Assembly (NCBI GenBank): GCA_050084515.1
Contig: CM114272.1
Span: 50,530,001-50,594,000 of the forward strand
DNA from: Blasia pusilla
Lineage: Eukaryota > Marchantiophyta > Marchantiopsida > Blasiales
Direction: 5' to 3'
DNA length: 64,000 nucleotides
In this document: positions 34,820 to 46,994 of the stretch, one piece after another
Layout of the letters: each line of letters starts with the position of its first letter
How positions within the stretch are numbered: the stretch's first letter is position 1
Notes under the pieces: generated by a model
Databases searched by the model: none
What the model saw: the letters and a program-made list of their open reading frames with translations, nothing else
Told to the model about the DNA's origin: nothing
Translations under genes and position numbers: made by a program

Positions 34820-35295
34820 TGTTGGATTCTCAACATCCACTTCTCTAAGCACCATTAATTTGATCGGCCCACTTGTATGAGGAGAAGCCTAGATTGATGG
34901 TTCCGACTTAGACGATAGAGGAGTCATAATAATATGACGTAGGTGGTTTATGGAGTAGCGTTACTAGGATTATCTAACCCTATATTGCATGAGGGTGCGG
35001 GGCACCTTGATGCATCGTAGGGGTCCGGGGCGTAGGGTCCAAAAAAAAATTTCTATTAATAGGAATGAGGAATATTAGGTAGAAAACCCTAGTTTCCCGA
35101 GAAGTGAAATAGTTGGGAGCCACAGCGATAGCGCATTCTCGTATGTCGAGTTTTCTCCATGTTCAGGTTCCATCGAAGCTCTTTTGTGAGCGCTCGGACA
35201 GACTAGGCCACTTTGTATCTCCAAGTTTTGTAAAGATTTTAGTGATTTCGTCACTTTCTATTTTCTCACATGGTGTGATTGCAGTAGGTTTTCCA
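34820..35295 (+). repeat. Putative 5' LTR of the Copia element
   Basis: Starts TGTTGGATTCTCAACA, a common Copia LTR opening, exactly where the satellite breaks off, and ends at CA before a degraded initiator-tRNA primer site (TTGTATCTAGCG, 35301-35312, compared with TGGTATCAGAGC). The 3' LTR is missing, so the length (476 bp) is an estimate. Confidence 0.5.
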
Positions 35296-35342
35296 ATATT
35301 TTGTATCTAGCGATCTAGTGTGTTTGCACAAAATCTTGAGGG

Positions 35343-38085
35343 ATGGCTACTTCTTTGTCACTTCGTGCTCGCCCTCCCCCACTCGTGAAGGGAAGTTAGA
35401 TGGGTCTAACTATACATTGTGGAAGTTAAAAATGAGAATTTTCCTCCAATCATTTGAGATTTGGTAGACGACCACAGGGGTCAATTCGAATCCACAAGCT
35501 ACTTTCATTTCTGCATGTTCATCTTCATGTGGTGATATCGATCATGTTGTATTGCTCGCAGGGAAACGCATAAACGTTGATGCTCTATTTTTTATTATCA
35601 CGAATGTAACTGATTCTCTCATGATTCTCATTCAACATACGACCACTGTTGCTGAGGCGTGGAACATTATGAAGAATCACTATGAAACAAGGAATGAGAC
35701 TCGGATTCAAAATTTTGAGAAGGAGAAAGCGCGGAGCAATTTTTGACAAGGATCAAGAATCTTCAAGATCAAATGGCGTCCGTAGGAATTTCAAAATCTA
35801 GCAAAGATTTGGCACGTCAGTGCACAAGGATTTTGCCTCTGAGGTATGACAGTTTGGTCACTGCATAGAATACTCAAGTAAGACCCACGTCGCTTACTTT
35901 TGAACAATTTAGTGCAATGTTGGTAGAAGAGGAAATACGCTTTAAAGCACGAGAGAGAAGTGATGCAGCATTTACAGCCAATGTACAAAGAGGAAAAAAC
36001 AAGATTACAATTCAAATATCAAGAAGAAATTTCGAAGGAAAGCCTTCAAATGCTTTTATTGTGGTAAGCTAGGTCATCTCATGAAAGATTGTAGAAAGAG
36101 GAGTCAGGATGAGAAGAACGGTTGCTTAAGACCTAAGAAGGAGTCTGGAAATTCTGTAGAACTGGGATAACATGAAGTAGATGCTTGGGTAGCAATAGAA
36201 GAGTTTTGCACACAGGCAGAACATTCCACTAAGTCAAACAGAGAAGATGCATGGGTGCTTGATAGTGGAGCATCTAGGCATATGACCAATCATAAGGATT
36301 GGTATAGCTCCTTACAGCCTCTACAAGAGCCCATCGTTGTTATTGTTGGAAATAATGCAAAGTGCCCTGTAGAAGGGAAAGGCACAATTTCTTTAGTCTC
36401 ATAAAAGGGAGATGAAGGGAAGTTAACTAATTAGCTGTACGTACCAAAGTTGAAGCACAATTTGATTTCAGTAGCAATATTATGTGATCATGACATAGAC
36501 GTTCATTTCAAGAAAACTTGAGCATTAATTGAGGATGCCAATGGGAAAGTAGTGGGTGAAGGTATACGACGTGGAAATATCTACGAGTTTTTATGCTTTC
36601 ACGACAAGTGTAGGTACAGATCTTAGTAGCAGTAAGTTGTGGCATGAAAGATTTGGTCACCTAAGCTTTCCCTTACTAAGTCAAATGCAAAAATTCTTGC
36701 ATGGTTTCTAATTTACCAAAAAATTCTGGAGTGTCGGATACATGTGAAGCTTGTATGATGGGCAAGCAACACCGACAACCATTTCCACAAGAGTCCAAAA
36801 ATAGAGCAAAGGCTCCTCTAGAGTTGATTCATGCTCTGTGGTAAAATGAGAACACTGGCATTAGGTGGTTCTTTCTACTTCTTTTTAGGTGTTGACGATT
36901 ATATTAGGAAGATGTGGGTGTATTTCCTTCGTGATAAGGAAAGTGCTTTTGGAAAATTTAAAGTATGACACAAGCTGGTTGAGAATGAGGCATGAAAGAA
37001 GGTACAGAAGCTTTGCACCGATCGATGAGGAGAATTCTTATCAACATAATTCAACAAATATTTGGGGGAGCATGGAATCGAGCAACAGTTAACCACGGCA
37101 CATACACCACAACAAAATGGAGTTGTTGAGCGTCAAAACCGTACAATGGTGGAGATGGCAAGATGTATGATGAAAGCAAAAGGTTTGACAAAAGGATTTT
37201 GGGCTGAAGCTGTTAATACTGCCGTTTACATTCTAAATAGAAGTGCTACCAAGTCTGTGCAAGGCATGACTCCTCATCAATCATACTTAGGTAAGATACC
37301 ATTTCAGTACTTTTGGTAGCGAATGCTTTGTACATATTCCTAAAGCATCCAAGACCAAGCTGGAGTCCAAGAGCAGGAAGTGCATCTTTATGGGATACAG
37401 TGATGAGTCGCCTATGGTGTCTTGAGGCAAAGAAGATGGTTGTGAGTTATGATGTGGTGTTCCAAGAACAACGTCGTCAAGTGGCAGATATCAGTGGTCC
37501 GTCCATATTATCATCAAAGGAAGAGATAACCCACCAAAGCACACAACCAATGTTTACACCAAATCATCAAGAAGAAGAATTTGGTGATGATGACAAAGAG
37601 CAGCCTGTTCTTCCACTACGGTTGTCATACCCTAAGTGGATAAAGCAGCTCTTGGATGGTAAGGATCCTCTAGCAACTGATGAAGTTGTTACACATCCAA
37701 GGAGATCCAAGAGACTAGATGAGCAGAATAGAGCTTCCGCACATCTCGTCAACATGGCCTTGATGATAAAGGTCTTGAAGGTGGAAGAGCCATTATGCTT
37801 GGATGAGGCCCTTGCTCATCCTCAATGGAGAGAGGCCATGCAGATGGAGATGGACGCTATTCAAAAAAATGAAACTTGGACTTTGGTTGAGAAGTCAAAG
37901 GATAGGAAAATAATACGCACCAAGTGGGTGTACAAGACCAAGTACATGTTGGAGGGTACATTGGATATATTCAAAGCGAGGTTGGTTGCACAAGGATGTT
38001 CACAAATTGAAGGTTTTGACTACTATGAGACTTTTGCTCCTACTCCAAGGATGACAGCCATTCGAATTGTTCTAGCCTCGGGGGG
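35343..38085 (+). pseudogene. Truncated Ty1/Copia gag-pol
   Basis: Polyprotein in the Copia order (protease, integrase, then RT). Gag opens with a SNYTLWKLKMRIFLQSFEIW phrase (about 35400). A CX2CX4HX4C knuckle, CFYCGKLGHLMKDC, lies at 36051-36092. The protease active site LDSGAS is intact (36258 on). The pre-integrase phrase WHERFGHLSFPLLSQMQ is near 36640 and the integrase tail HTPQQNGVVERQNRTMVEMAR near 37100. RT begins WREAMQMEMDAIQKNETW (37830) and ends abruptly near 38085, before the YxDD box. Several frameshifts and stops are present. The element was inserted into the satellite and later cut off on its right by the transposase-bearing segment. Confidence 0.85.
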
Positions 38086-38959
38086 GACACTCTATGTATA
38101 CCTCCTACATCACCTACGACGTTTTGGGGTTGGAAACCCCTAACTTATAAGTGAAATTTTTTTCCTACCCCTTACTTACTTTAAAATCGCAATTTTTAAA
38201 AAATTATTACCCCTATATTTTGTTAAGTAAATTTGTGTCCTTGATTTGTTTAGGGGCTTGAAAGTAAAGATAAGTACCCCTTTTCACGGCGGTCTTGTAT
38301 TGTTGCACTTGATAATAGGCTATCAAAGCTTTCAGCAATACCCAAGCCACTGCCAAACATAGTAATGATATGTAAGGTGGAATTATCTGCATGTCTCCAT
38401 TGAATCAATATTTAGTGCAACTTCCACTTTCCCCATTACTTTGACACTTATGACAGAGAGGAATTGAACCTCTGTATGGGCAGGATGCTCATATGGCCAC
38501 GCCGTCATTCCCCTAATCTATCCACTCCCAAAACTAGTCTATCATAAACTCAGAAAATGACTTCACACTATAACATGCACGTCACTTGGCAAAAGACGAC
38601 ACGCTGCGGATGTAATCATTGATCACTCATAAATCACTGTTATCTGATTCATATATCCTAGATGTAAGACTTGGCTTCATGGACAAGCTCACATTTGAAA
38701 TTACCATTTCAATGTCAATATATTGGCCATCACATGCATCATATGTGAACAAGGTGTTGCTCTTACCTGTGCGCTAATACCAATTGCACAATATTTGACA
38801 AACACTGCCTGTATGTCCATATTTTGGGATAGGTCGGTCCAAAAGATCAATAGGAGATCTACATCTACCCCATTGACTACTATATTTTTGTTTGATAGAT
38901 AGAATGCAACCTAACCAAAACTCTTTTGTAGGGACTATTCTGTTCTTATCTAAGTCTTT
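38086..38959. other. Flank between Copia and the DDE transposase gene
   Basis: Starts with a run of G and GACACTCTATGTATACC at the Copia breakpoint, which may be one end of the transposon carrying the gene at 38960-41639. No inverted partner was found near 41.7-42 kb or 55.3 kb. It contains the tRNA-like sequence at 38450-38508. Confidence 0.35.
38450..38508 (-). tRNA. tRNA-like relic lacking a D arm
   Basis: On the minus strand ATGACGG (38508-38502) and CTGTCAT (38456-38450) form a 7-bp acceptor stem with one G-T pair. The T arm AGAGG-TTCAATT-CCTCT (38473-38457) is perfect and contains a good B box (GGTTCAATTCC). Only 28 nt lie between them, enough for an anticodon-like arm (ATGAG/CCCAT with one mismatch, 7-nt loop CATCCTG) but not for a D arm. 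No U33 is present. It is probably a truncated tRNA or tRNA-derived relic rather than a working gene. Confidence 0.35.
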
Positions 38960-41639
38960 TTATTTTCTCTTCTTTAACTTACTTGATCTAGTAGAAGGTC
39001 CAACTTGTGTAGTAGACTCAAACAAAACAGCTACATCACTTCCAATGTCAACATAACAAGTTGGGCAATTTGGATTACTTGGTTCTTTTACCTTACCTGT
39101 AGTGTAATATGTTTTCTGTGACATCCGTGTTAGCCTATCTTTAGAAATGAAAGGATTGCAGGCCCAATCACTCGCCAAAGTGGACTTGTAGTATATTCTA
39201 CCCTCAATTGTCATAGTAGGCACAACTTGACAAGGAACTCCATGTGTGCACTCTTGCAGAATTAAACTGAAAATATGCCTTACCTCATGTCCCAATATTT
39301 ATGTCTCTATGGATGGATTTTTATTTGCATCCTCAGCCAAGTCCTCACCAATCACTCTAGAGTCAACAAAGGTTGGTGCATCATTTTCCCAAGCATCAAG
39401 ACTATTGAAATCCCTCTACATTGGGTCATCACTTTCCATTTCATCAACACTAGACTCCTCGGGTGGGCAGGGGCCTACTGTTGGTCTATGTTCAACGAAA
39501 TCCTCAGAGTCATCACATGCAACTCCCTCATTTATAACATTAGAATCTCTGCATCATTTATAACAGCCATGTCTCTGCCTCCACAACTTGTGGATACAAC
39601 CACCATTGCCTTTGACGTGTAAGCAAAGAGGACCTAAGAGACATACTCAACCTGCTCAATATTGATTTTGCTTCATCCAAACCCTCTTTAAGGGCATGAA
39701 CTACTAGCTCATTAGTCTGAATTAATGAATAGTCAAACAAGTTAGGAGCATCTTCTCCTATACCTAACGGATGGAGAGTTCCCCACACATGGCCGGCCAA
39801 TCTTTAATCCTTCTGGTCCAAATTCCAAGCCAGCCAATCTATTCAATCCGGCTGCACTATCCAAAAAAGACCTAAAATCATAGTTCCGTTCATGGTCACT
39901 CATTCCACCTACCTTGCTGAAGAAGATCTCACAACAATCAGATCCTAGGAGGTGAAATGGAACTTGCAAGTATGGATACTTGTCACGAAAAGCACACATT
40001 AGTAATACAATAAAATGGCAAGATATGTTGATATCCTGGAAAGCTTGCATTGATATCATGTTCTTCTCTGTCACAGATCCTACACTCCCTCTCATAGAAT
40101 GATCACCATGTCTCAGCCAAAGTCTCCAGAGTCGAAAAGAACCACGAAACTTTAGATGCCAAAACTACACGACTCCTCAAGTCATACTTACGTGAGAAGA
40201 AAATATCAATGTAATTACCACAAACCTCCAAGTATAGTTGGGTCCCAAGGCTCCTGTCATGGCGAACATCCATTCTCTCAAACATATCTTGCAAACAAGC
40301 TTGCACTCTCTTTGAAGCAATTCGTTGAGGCCCAGCCCAATTCTGTCTGTCATTCCTATTCACATCATCCCACTTCAAGCCATGCTTGTGAATTTTGTAG
40401 TGGTTATAGACATTTGTCACATATGACAAAAATGTGTGTTGATCTCCAAGGACACAAGTAGCTGAGCATCTATCCAATGGATTAATTGCTTTTTTCCCAT
40501 TGTGAGGTGCATCCTGGTCTTGAAAGCCATACAAATCACCATTAGGAAGAATAGAGATAGAATACTGCCATCCTTCCCACCCCACACTATATCTAAGTGC
40601 AGTAGAGTTAACACCCCTAAAATCCTCCATCATTAGTTTTCTACAACGAGCATCCCCATCACTGGCATGTCCTAATAAAGGCCCGACATCACCTCGACTA
40701 TACTCATCCCACATTGCTTTCAGTTGCACCCCAATGTTGTCTCACCCAATTCCCAGTGAACTTGTTACACGTGGCACTAACACAGATGGCCAATTTAGGC
40801 ATAGACTCATGAAGAGTATTTACAATGATAACTCTAGCATACATGCCTTTACAGTAACCCTCGAAAGTACTTACAATCTTATGGTAGCCCTCATCACCCT
40901 CATCACCCTCATCACCCTCACCGACCATTACTTCCATTCCATATGAACATTGGTGTGCCTCCTTGGACCCACAAAACCCAATCAGGATATCATACTTGGC
41001 CTCCCATCTGCCAGACATGACTCTGTAATGTTAGGTTATATTCACAAGCAGAAAATTGTTCAGTGGCTTATAATTCGTTGTATTGAATCTCAAAACACTC
41101 ACCTAGGCCTCTCCTTAATCCTTGTTTCATCCTCTGCAAATATTACAGGGACATCTCCTTCAATTCCAAGAGTTTGCTTTGATGCAGATAAAATTCTGCC
41201 AACCTCCATGAATATCTCTTTGCGTAATCCAGCTCTGAAGGGTGGTAACTTGGCTCTGTCTCGCTTCAATGTTTTTAGACTTGGACCACCTAAGTTCTTC
41301 TGAAAGCAGTGGGCCACTTGCTTGCCACCAAATTGTAGCATTGCTTGGGCTATGGCTCTCGTTCTTTTACCGTACCTAAAACCCTTGGCAACCCTAGTTA
41401 GATTTCTAGAAACATCTTTCATGAAATCCCATAACCCTTCTTTGCCACAAAATGCTCCAGTCATATGCCCATTCACTATATTTCTAAGGAATAGTCTCAG
41501 ATTCTTCCTATCTGTAGTTACTCCTAATAATTCCTCTAGTTTCCTCCGCCTAGTACTCAAGGCAGCTACTTTGGCAGCATACTCTGATAGAAGCCATCGT
41601 TGCTTTCTGAATTTGGAAGTCACATTTGCAACGTGCTTT
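38960..41639 (-). pseudogene. DDE-type transposase gene, degraded, two or more exons
   Basis: Putative DNA transposase with an RNase-H-like fold. Exon 41639-41103 opens KHVANVTSKFRKQRWLLSEY and ends near VIFAEDETRIKERPR, a plausible first catalytic Asp. A GTGAGT donor and an 80-nt intron (41102-41023) follow. Exon 2 has YDILIGFCGSKEAHQC, CVSATCNKFTGNWV, GHASDGDARCRKLMMEDFRG (a likely second Asp) and LLGSDCCEIFFSKVGGM (a D/E-FFS box like that of hAT/P-type enzymes). The C-terminus is basic (SSKLKKRK). Frameshifts near 40735, 40100, 39790 and 39300-39550 break the frame. The first exon follows a long pyrimidine tract, so more 5' exons may exist. Assignment to a superfamily is not possible by eye. 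Confidence 0.5.
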
Positions 41640-42067
41640 CTGTGGAGGTGCGGTAAGAGGAGAGGAAGAGAGGAAGAGAGGAGAGAGGAGAAAGGAAACT
41701 ACCTTCAACCGAAAGAGATGCTTTTTTTTAAGAGAGTTTCCTATGATTTGAAGAGAGTTTCCGTTGGGTTGAAGAGAGGAAACTTTTTGTGGGAATTTTT
41801 TTGCACTTTTTTGCTCAATTATTAAGCAGTCCCACAGTTTTTTTTTCCTCTTCCATATTTTGGCAACCTATGTGAGTCCGACGAGTTGCAAATTGCACAA
41901 AATTTAGAAACTCGAAAAATTAGTGGAATCATAAGTGTGGAACCAATCACTCTTTCCATCCAAGGTCTGGATAAAATTTATCATTTGCCCTGGGCAAAAT
42001 AGAGTTGAAGCTCAAAGTGAAGGTTCTGGAAAAATGAAAGTACAATCTAAAACCTCATTTTGCATCC
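41640..42067. other. Spacer between the two transposase genes, with one palindrome
   Basis: Contains a degenerate copy of the 27-bp palindrome at about 41863-41889 (GGCAACCTATGTGAGTCCGA, then CGAGTTGC) and a purine-rich block (41653-41700) that is the pyrimidine tract of the minus-strand splice acceptor at 41640. Confidence 0.6.
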
Positions 42068-43274
42068 TCAAATTGGTTTGTTTAAAATACTTGGCACTTC
42101 TTTGAGGGACAGAATTGGTTGGTGGATTCCTACTCCTACCTCCAACTCTCTTAAAATTACAAGCAACACATAGTACATGTGCTTACAAGGGAAATACCTT
42201 TTGCCACTTGTCTCTCTTTGGACAAAGTCATCACATGAACATGTGGGAAAGCAACAGATGTGCACCACATACATCCCTATGACTCTGTAATGCGGACATA
42301 CTCCGAACTTCCTCCGTCTACGAGTCTGGAACCGACACTTGTAAGATTGTCCACTTCGTCTTGAGTGCAATTCGTACCTGCGGCGATGGGCCAAATTGTG
42401 GGGGTATTCCTTGGACCTCCAATGGCAGCCACATAAGACTTCCGAAGAGCGCAAGTTTCATTTGGGTAGAAGAAGTACTTCAATTGATCCCGGTCCTCGT
42501 GAAACAATCAAAGGTTTTGAGTTCCCAAAACCCATGCAGTGGTCGTCCAGTACTTGTATAGTTCTTATTTAGGAAAGTGCCACATGCAAGTGGGTCCACG
42601 TCCAAGGTTGCTCCGATATATATGCCACAGTTTCAGGTTGCAATCCACCTCCATGATCGGAATCCCATATTGTTGAACCACCCCAACGACCGGATGTTGC
42701 GAACTTCCAGCAACAAAGGGCTTTTGAAATAAAACATTCACTGATTTTGGAGAAGTTTCTCCATCACGGATTTGGGAGCAGTCCGGGATCCCCGAATACT
42801 GGCGTAATTTCCTCATCCAAATCAATCACTGGATTCGTTCCTCGATGCTGCCTCTTCACCTGCCTGAAGTCAATACTTATCTAGTCTCCACGAGTCTCGC
42901 TCGGACTGCTCTACCACCATCTGTATGGGACGTCTTGAAACCCGCCCACGAATATCCCCACCAATGTGTACGTCTTGCTTGAGGGGAGTTCCTGCTACGC
43001 ACTGGTTGAAGGCTTCCACATAGAGTTTTTCATGACCAGATCTCACAGCCGCCCTGACATAGAGCTCGTAGATCGAAGGCCCCCTTCCTTTTGTTATGCC
43101 TTTTGTGAGGAAGATATGGGATGCTACAGACTGTAGCATTGCTCTTTCCTGGTCTTGTTGGCATGCCTCCACAAGTGAAATTTGTTGGCATGTTTGAGAC
43201 GACCTCCAGGAGGAATGAACACTTTCTGCTCCACTTGTGTTGGGGCAGAGGGCATTTTCATGAATGTTGAATCC
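42068..43274 (-). pseudogene. MULE-like transposase, C-terminal exon with SWIM zinc finger
   Basis: C-terminal half of the gene whose N-terminal exons lie at 54219-55768. It starts after a TTGCAG acceptor (43276) with FNIHENALCPNTSGAESVHSSW, then a helical region (YELYVRAAVRSGHEKLYVEAF). Near the end is a SWIM finger, CCFPTCSCDDF followed by YFPCKHMYYVL (CxCx(n)CxH), which is typical of Mutator-like transposases. Frameshifts near 42865 and 42480 separate the blocks. The stop is at 42068. Confidence 0.55.
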
Positions 43275-43339
43275 CTGCAACGACGGTAATGTGAGAAGGG
43301 AACGAAAATAGCTCAGAAGTCAAAGAAATAAGCTACATG

Positions 43340-43580
43340 TCAGAACCAGATGGGTTGCAAGGCCGAGGCATCCCATGAACGACTCTACGACCCATCGGGT
43401 CCCGGCGTGTTGCAATATCCAGGAACCACCTACTACAACCCGTCCGATTCCGACGGGTTGCAAGAACCGTTGGCCACTCCAGGCTGGAAGATCCGAGTGC
43501 AAGTCATCCGAAACCCATCCGGGTCGAACTATTTGCAGGCCTTGTATACATGCGACTTGCATACTTGTATATGGGTTGCA
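43340..43580. repeat. Palindrome cluster in the split intron, left side
   Basis: Copies at about 43385 (degenerate), 43434 (GGGTTGC right arm intact, CAACCCGTCCGA left arm) and 43507 (degenerate), and a last half-site GGGTTGCA at 43573-43580, where the LTR element is inserted. Confidence 0.75.
43576..43580 (+). repeat. Target-site duplication TTGCA, left copy
   Basis: TTGCA immediately before the 5' LTR; the matching copy is at 53995-53999 after the 3' LTR. It is the outer end of a palindrome arm. Confidence 0.9.
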
Positions 43581-44754
43581 TGTGATACCCACAATTTTGT
43601 ACTTCGGAAGAAATTTATCTTTTTATTTAACAAAGACTCTTGTACATTATGGTTTTGATTATTATATACTATTATGGAGAAGAAAGAGTAAGATTTAAGT
43701 GAATCACGAAGCTCCTAAGACAAGGCAGAGAGATGGAAGATCAAGGATTTGCCTTAGAGGAGAAGCAAGTGCAGTAACAAAGTCTAAAGGACCAGCGCGA
43801 AGCTTAACGAAGCTCTGTACACGAAGTACTTCGCTCTATAACGAAGCACGAAGAGCGAAGCACCAAGCACCTGAAAAGAGAACGAAGAATGAAGAGCTTC
43901 GTCCTCAAGAAATCCAGCGCAGCGAAGCTCAGTATGATTGTGATTCGAACCGGCACATAGTTAAAACAATTAGCCTAGGAAGAGGCGCAACCATTTGTAT
44001 CAGATAGGCAGTTAGGACAATTTTGTTCTCCGGATTCCTAGGGATCATAGGAGAAGGAAAGCACACCATAGATCTAGTTAGTTACAAATATTGAAGAGAC
44101 ATCAACTTCATCAAGAATGCTTCGGATCTTGGAAACGCTCCTACTCTCGAGAATATTTAAGAAGCAGGACAGAAGCTACAATCATCAGTTGCTCATGAAG
44201 TCCTTATGCTGTAGGAATGGTCCGAGCAAGAGAGTAGTATCCTCTCGAGCTTGTAAACACTTTGAAGTCTTCCCATTCTTGATGGAATAATAAACCACTC
44301 ATTCATTCATTCTGATGTGCGATGCTTACGTTTGGATAGTCTTTTTGGGTCTGCAGCGTGAAGAGTGAAATCAGACAAACCTTTCTTATCAATGGAAAAA
44401 TCAACATGGAGTTGTATGAAATATGTTCGACAGAGAGTAGCCTGCCAAGACGGATTAAGTTCCGAAAGTAGGAGAATCCAACCTTCTTGTTGAGATCTCT
44501 GTGAGGTTCCTAGATGTCGAGAGAACAATTTGCCTCAGTGTGATTTAAATTCCACTACAGAGAATTGAAGAAGAAAACATGGGTACTGAGAAGGATCGGA
44601 AGATGTTAGTGGAATACTGCATTTGAATTACATAATCAACCACACTACTTTTACAACATAATAATCACTTTACCCTCTCTTTTCATCCAACAATGATCCT
44701 CTTGGGGATCAAACTCTACAAACGACTGTAAATTAGAAACACTTGTACATTACA
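43581..44754 (+). repeat. 5' LTR
   Basis: Starts TGTGATACCCAC and ends TGTACATTACA. Its centre (43795-43930) is dense in CGAAG/CTTCG words. About 20 differences from the 3' LTR, nearly all single substitutions. Confidence 0.93.
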
Positions 44755-44771
44755 TATAGCAAGAAACTTTT

Positions 44772-44789
44772 TGGCGCCACTGCCGGGGA
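44772..44789 (+). other. Primer-binding site
   Basis: TGGCGCCACTGCCGGGGA, 17 nt after the LTR. This is the pattern seen in plant Tat/Athila elements, where it is usually assigned to tRNA-Asp. One base (CAC for CGT-type) differs from the form I remember. Confidence 0.7.
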
Positions 44790-44874
44790 TCATATTCTTG
44801 GTCTTCTTCCTTGACTGAAGCCGAAGAGCAAGAAGAAAGACAGGGACAAAGTCTCCACTACGTCCCCTGCCAGT

Positions 44875-45561
44875 TTGCAGTCGGACAAAGAGTCGTACTG
44901 GGACCCCTTTGGGGAGTCAGGGAGCGAGGAGCCGACCAGATCACCTCAAGCGGAACCGTTACCTCCTCCCTCTCGAGCAACAAGCCCGGGAGCCAGCAGG
45001 AGAGCAGTTCCCATGGCCAATACTAGAAAAACTCTGCTAAGGTACCCCACCTTTGCTGAGGGACGGCGAGACGATGTGGATAACTTTGTGCTTGAATTCA
45101 CCCTTGTCGTGAAAGCCAATGGGGAAGGTGCAAAGGAGGATTTGTTACGAGTCTTTCCTGGCCTGATCAAGAAGCGAGCAAGCCAATGGTACGAAGGTCT
45201 CGGAGCGGACGTCACGGAAACCTGGAAAAGGGTCTTGGAATCCTTCCTACATGAGTTCCGCGACCTGGAGTTCGAGGACAGGCTTCTTACGAAGCTTCAC
45301 GACCTGAAACGGAAAAAGAAGGAGACCCTCCGGGAATATACCCAAAGGTTCCAGAGCCTGGTGAATAAGCTAGAGCACACGACTACCTCCCAATTGGTAG
45401 ATTGGTTCGTATCCGGACTGTCCAAAGAAATGGATCGGTACTGCCGGCGAGGCCAACAGGATTCCTTGGAGGTAGTCATAGCCTCCGCTGAGGCGTACGA
45501 AGCCTCAGAGAAGTCCCGCAGAACACGAAGACGGCGTCACCAACCACGAGGGGCGTCGTGA
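44875..45561 (+). pseudogene. Gag
   Basis: Retrotransposon capsid protein. After a proline/serine-rich leader come YPTFAEGRRDDVDNFVLEF, RASQWYEGLGADVTETWKRV and LREYTQRFQSLVNKLEHTT, the Retrotrans_gag pattern. A basic tail (RRTRRRRHQPRG) ends at a TGA at 45559. The phase stays open for a further 30 codons. Confidence 0.8.
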
Positions 45562-45778
45562 GAGACTAGTGTCGTCAAGAGGCAGCGTCCTCCTGATTAC
45601 ACGGAATCCTCTACGGAGGATACGTCGGAGTCCTGGACTCGGAGCAGGAGTTGAAAGCTAAAAGGAAAGGGAAAAGTAGGCATCATCACTCCCCCAAGCA
45701 CCAGAACAAAACACAACCAAGCACCAAGCATCGTCCCCAGCGGTCGGAAAGTCCAGTGAGAGGGACGGCAAGTGGGCC

Positions 45779-46324
45779 ATGGAAGAACTCGGTAAACAAA
45801 TGGCTGAGTTGAAGGAACATCAAGCGGCCCAAAAGGACCCCAAAAGACGACCCGGGCTAATGAGGCCCAACATTTGGTGTAGTAGTTGCGGAACCCAAGG
45901 GCATACTATACAGGAATGCTCTACTCAGAGGGATCTACAGTGGATCCACGAAGAGGCCACTATTGAAGAAGGGTGGTATGAACCTGAACAGTGGGAAGGG
46001 TGCTATGCCGTCCAAGCTGTGCCACCCCCAAACCCCGGGAGAAGCTGGATCACGTGGTATGTGCCTCCGGAATATGGGGAACAGAGACCCCTGAGACAGA
46101 TTATTCACGCCACCCATCAAACGAAATTGTTGTTAAAACTGCGGCGCAGCGGACCATTGGGCCAACAATTGCCCAAACCCAAAGCGACCAATGGGACTCA
46201 ATCCCTTATGTGGGAACTGCAAGAAGGGCAGACACACTACCGTAGAATGCCCGGAGCCCAAGGTCCCGCGGTTTTTGGTCAGATATGTCAACACTCGAGC
46301 GGCTCAACCAGAGCCCAAAAATGA
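45779..46324 (+). pseudogene. Gag/pol zinc-knuckle region, first frame
   Basis: Coiled N-terminus (MEELGKQMAELKEHQ), then a CX2CX4HX4C zinc knuckle CSSCGTQGHTIQEC near 45880. The frame is lost near 46200, where the second knuckle continues in another phase. Confidence 0.65.
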
Positions 46325-46994
46325 CGTAAATGTACAACTTGTCCGAGTGGAAGAAGTAGTGTCCCCGAGACCAAAGCGAGTCACTATCAGTGAGGAAGAC
46401 TCGATCGAAGGGGCCAACGAGGAATCATCGGACTGGCCCAAAGAGTTCCAAGAAACCGTTCTGGTTGTCACCACGAGGTCAAAGAGTCAGACCGCGGGGA
46501 TCCCATGGGCAAGAAAGGGTGCTTCGTCTTTGCGCGAAGCTAGGGAGCCCAAGACCAAAGCTGTGAACGCCTTCCGTGCCGAGAAGGCCATCCTCAAAAG
46601 CGATGTGGACCCGGCCTTTGATCGAAGTCATCCGAGGTACTTCCATCAGGATGTAGAGGACCAGGTTCGTGCTCAAGTGCGTGAGGACCAGGAACCAAAG
46701 GGGAAACAGACCCCAGAGAAGACAAAGACCAAACCAAGTCCGACAGTCCAAGCCATTGCGACATCACCGCTGGTCCTAGAAGCTTACGACTTACTGAGGG
46801 ACTTGGCGTCAACCCCGGCCAACATAACCCTGCTACAATTACTAATGGATAACCCAGTGTACGGAAAAATTTTGCAGCAGTGGAAAATAAGCCGGAAAAA
46901 AACCCAGGAAGTCGGCAAAGCATCTGCCAGTGGTGGATCTGTTCCGGATCGAAGTAGAAGACTTGGGAGCCCCAGAGGTGGAGGTGGAAATTGA
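46191..46994 (+). pseudogene. Second zinc knuckle and pol linker
   Basis: Second knuckle CGNCKKGRHTTVEC near 46210, followed by a charged linker (EEVVSPRPKRVTISEEDS) and a helical stretch (LRDLASTPANITLLQLLM) of the kind that precedes the protease in Tat-like elements. Confidence 0.6.

Noticed and set aside
38086-38160. Terminal inverted repeat of the DDE transposon starting at the G run
   Set aside because: No inverted partner of this end was found near 41.7-42 kb or 55.3 kb, so it is mentioned only as a possibility.
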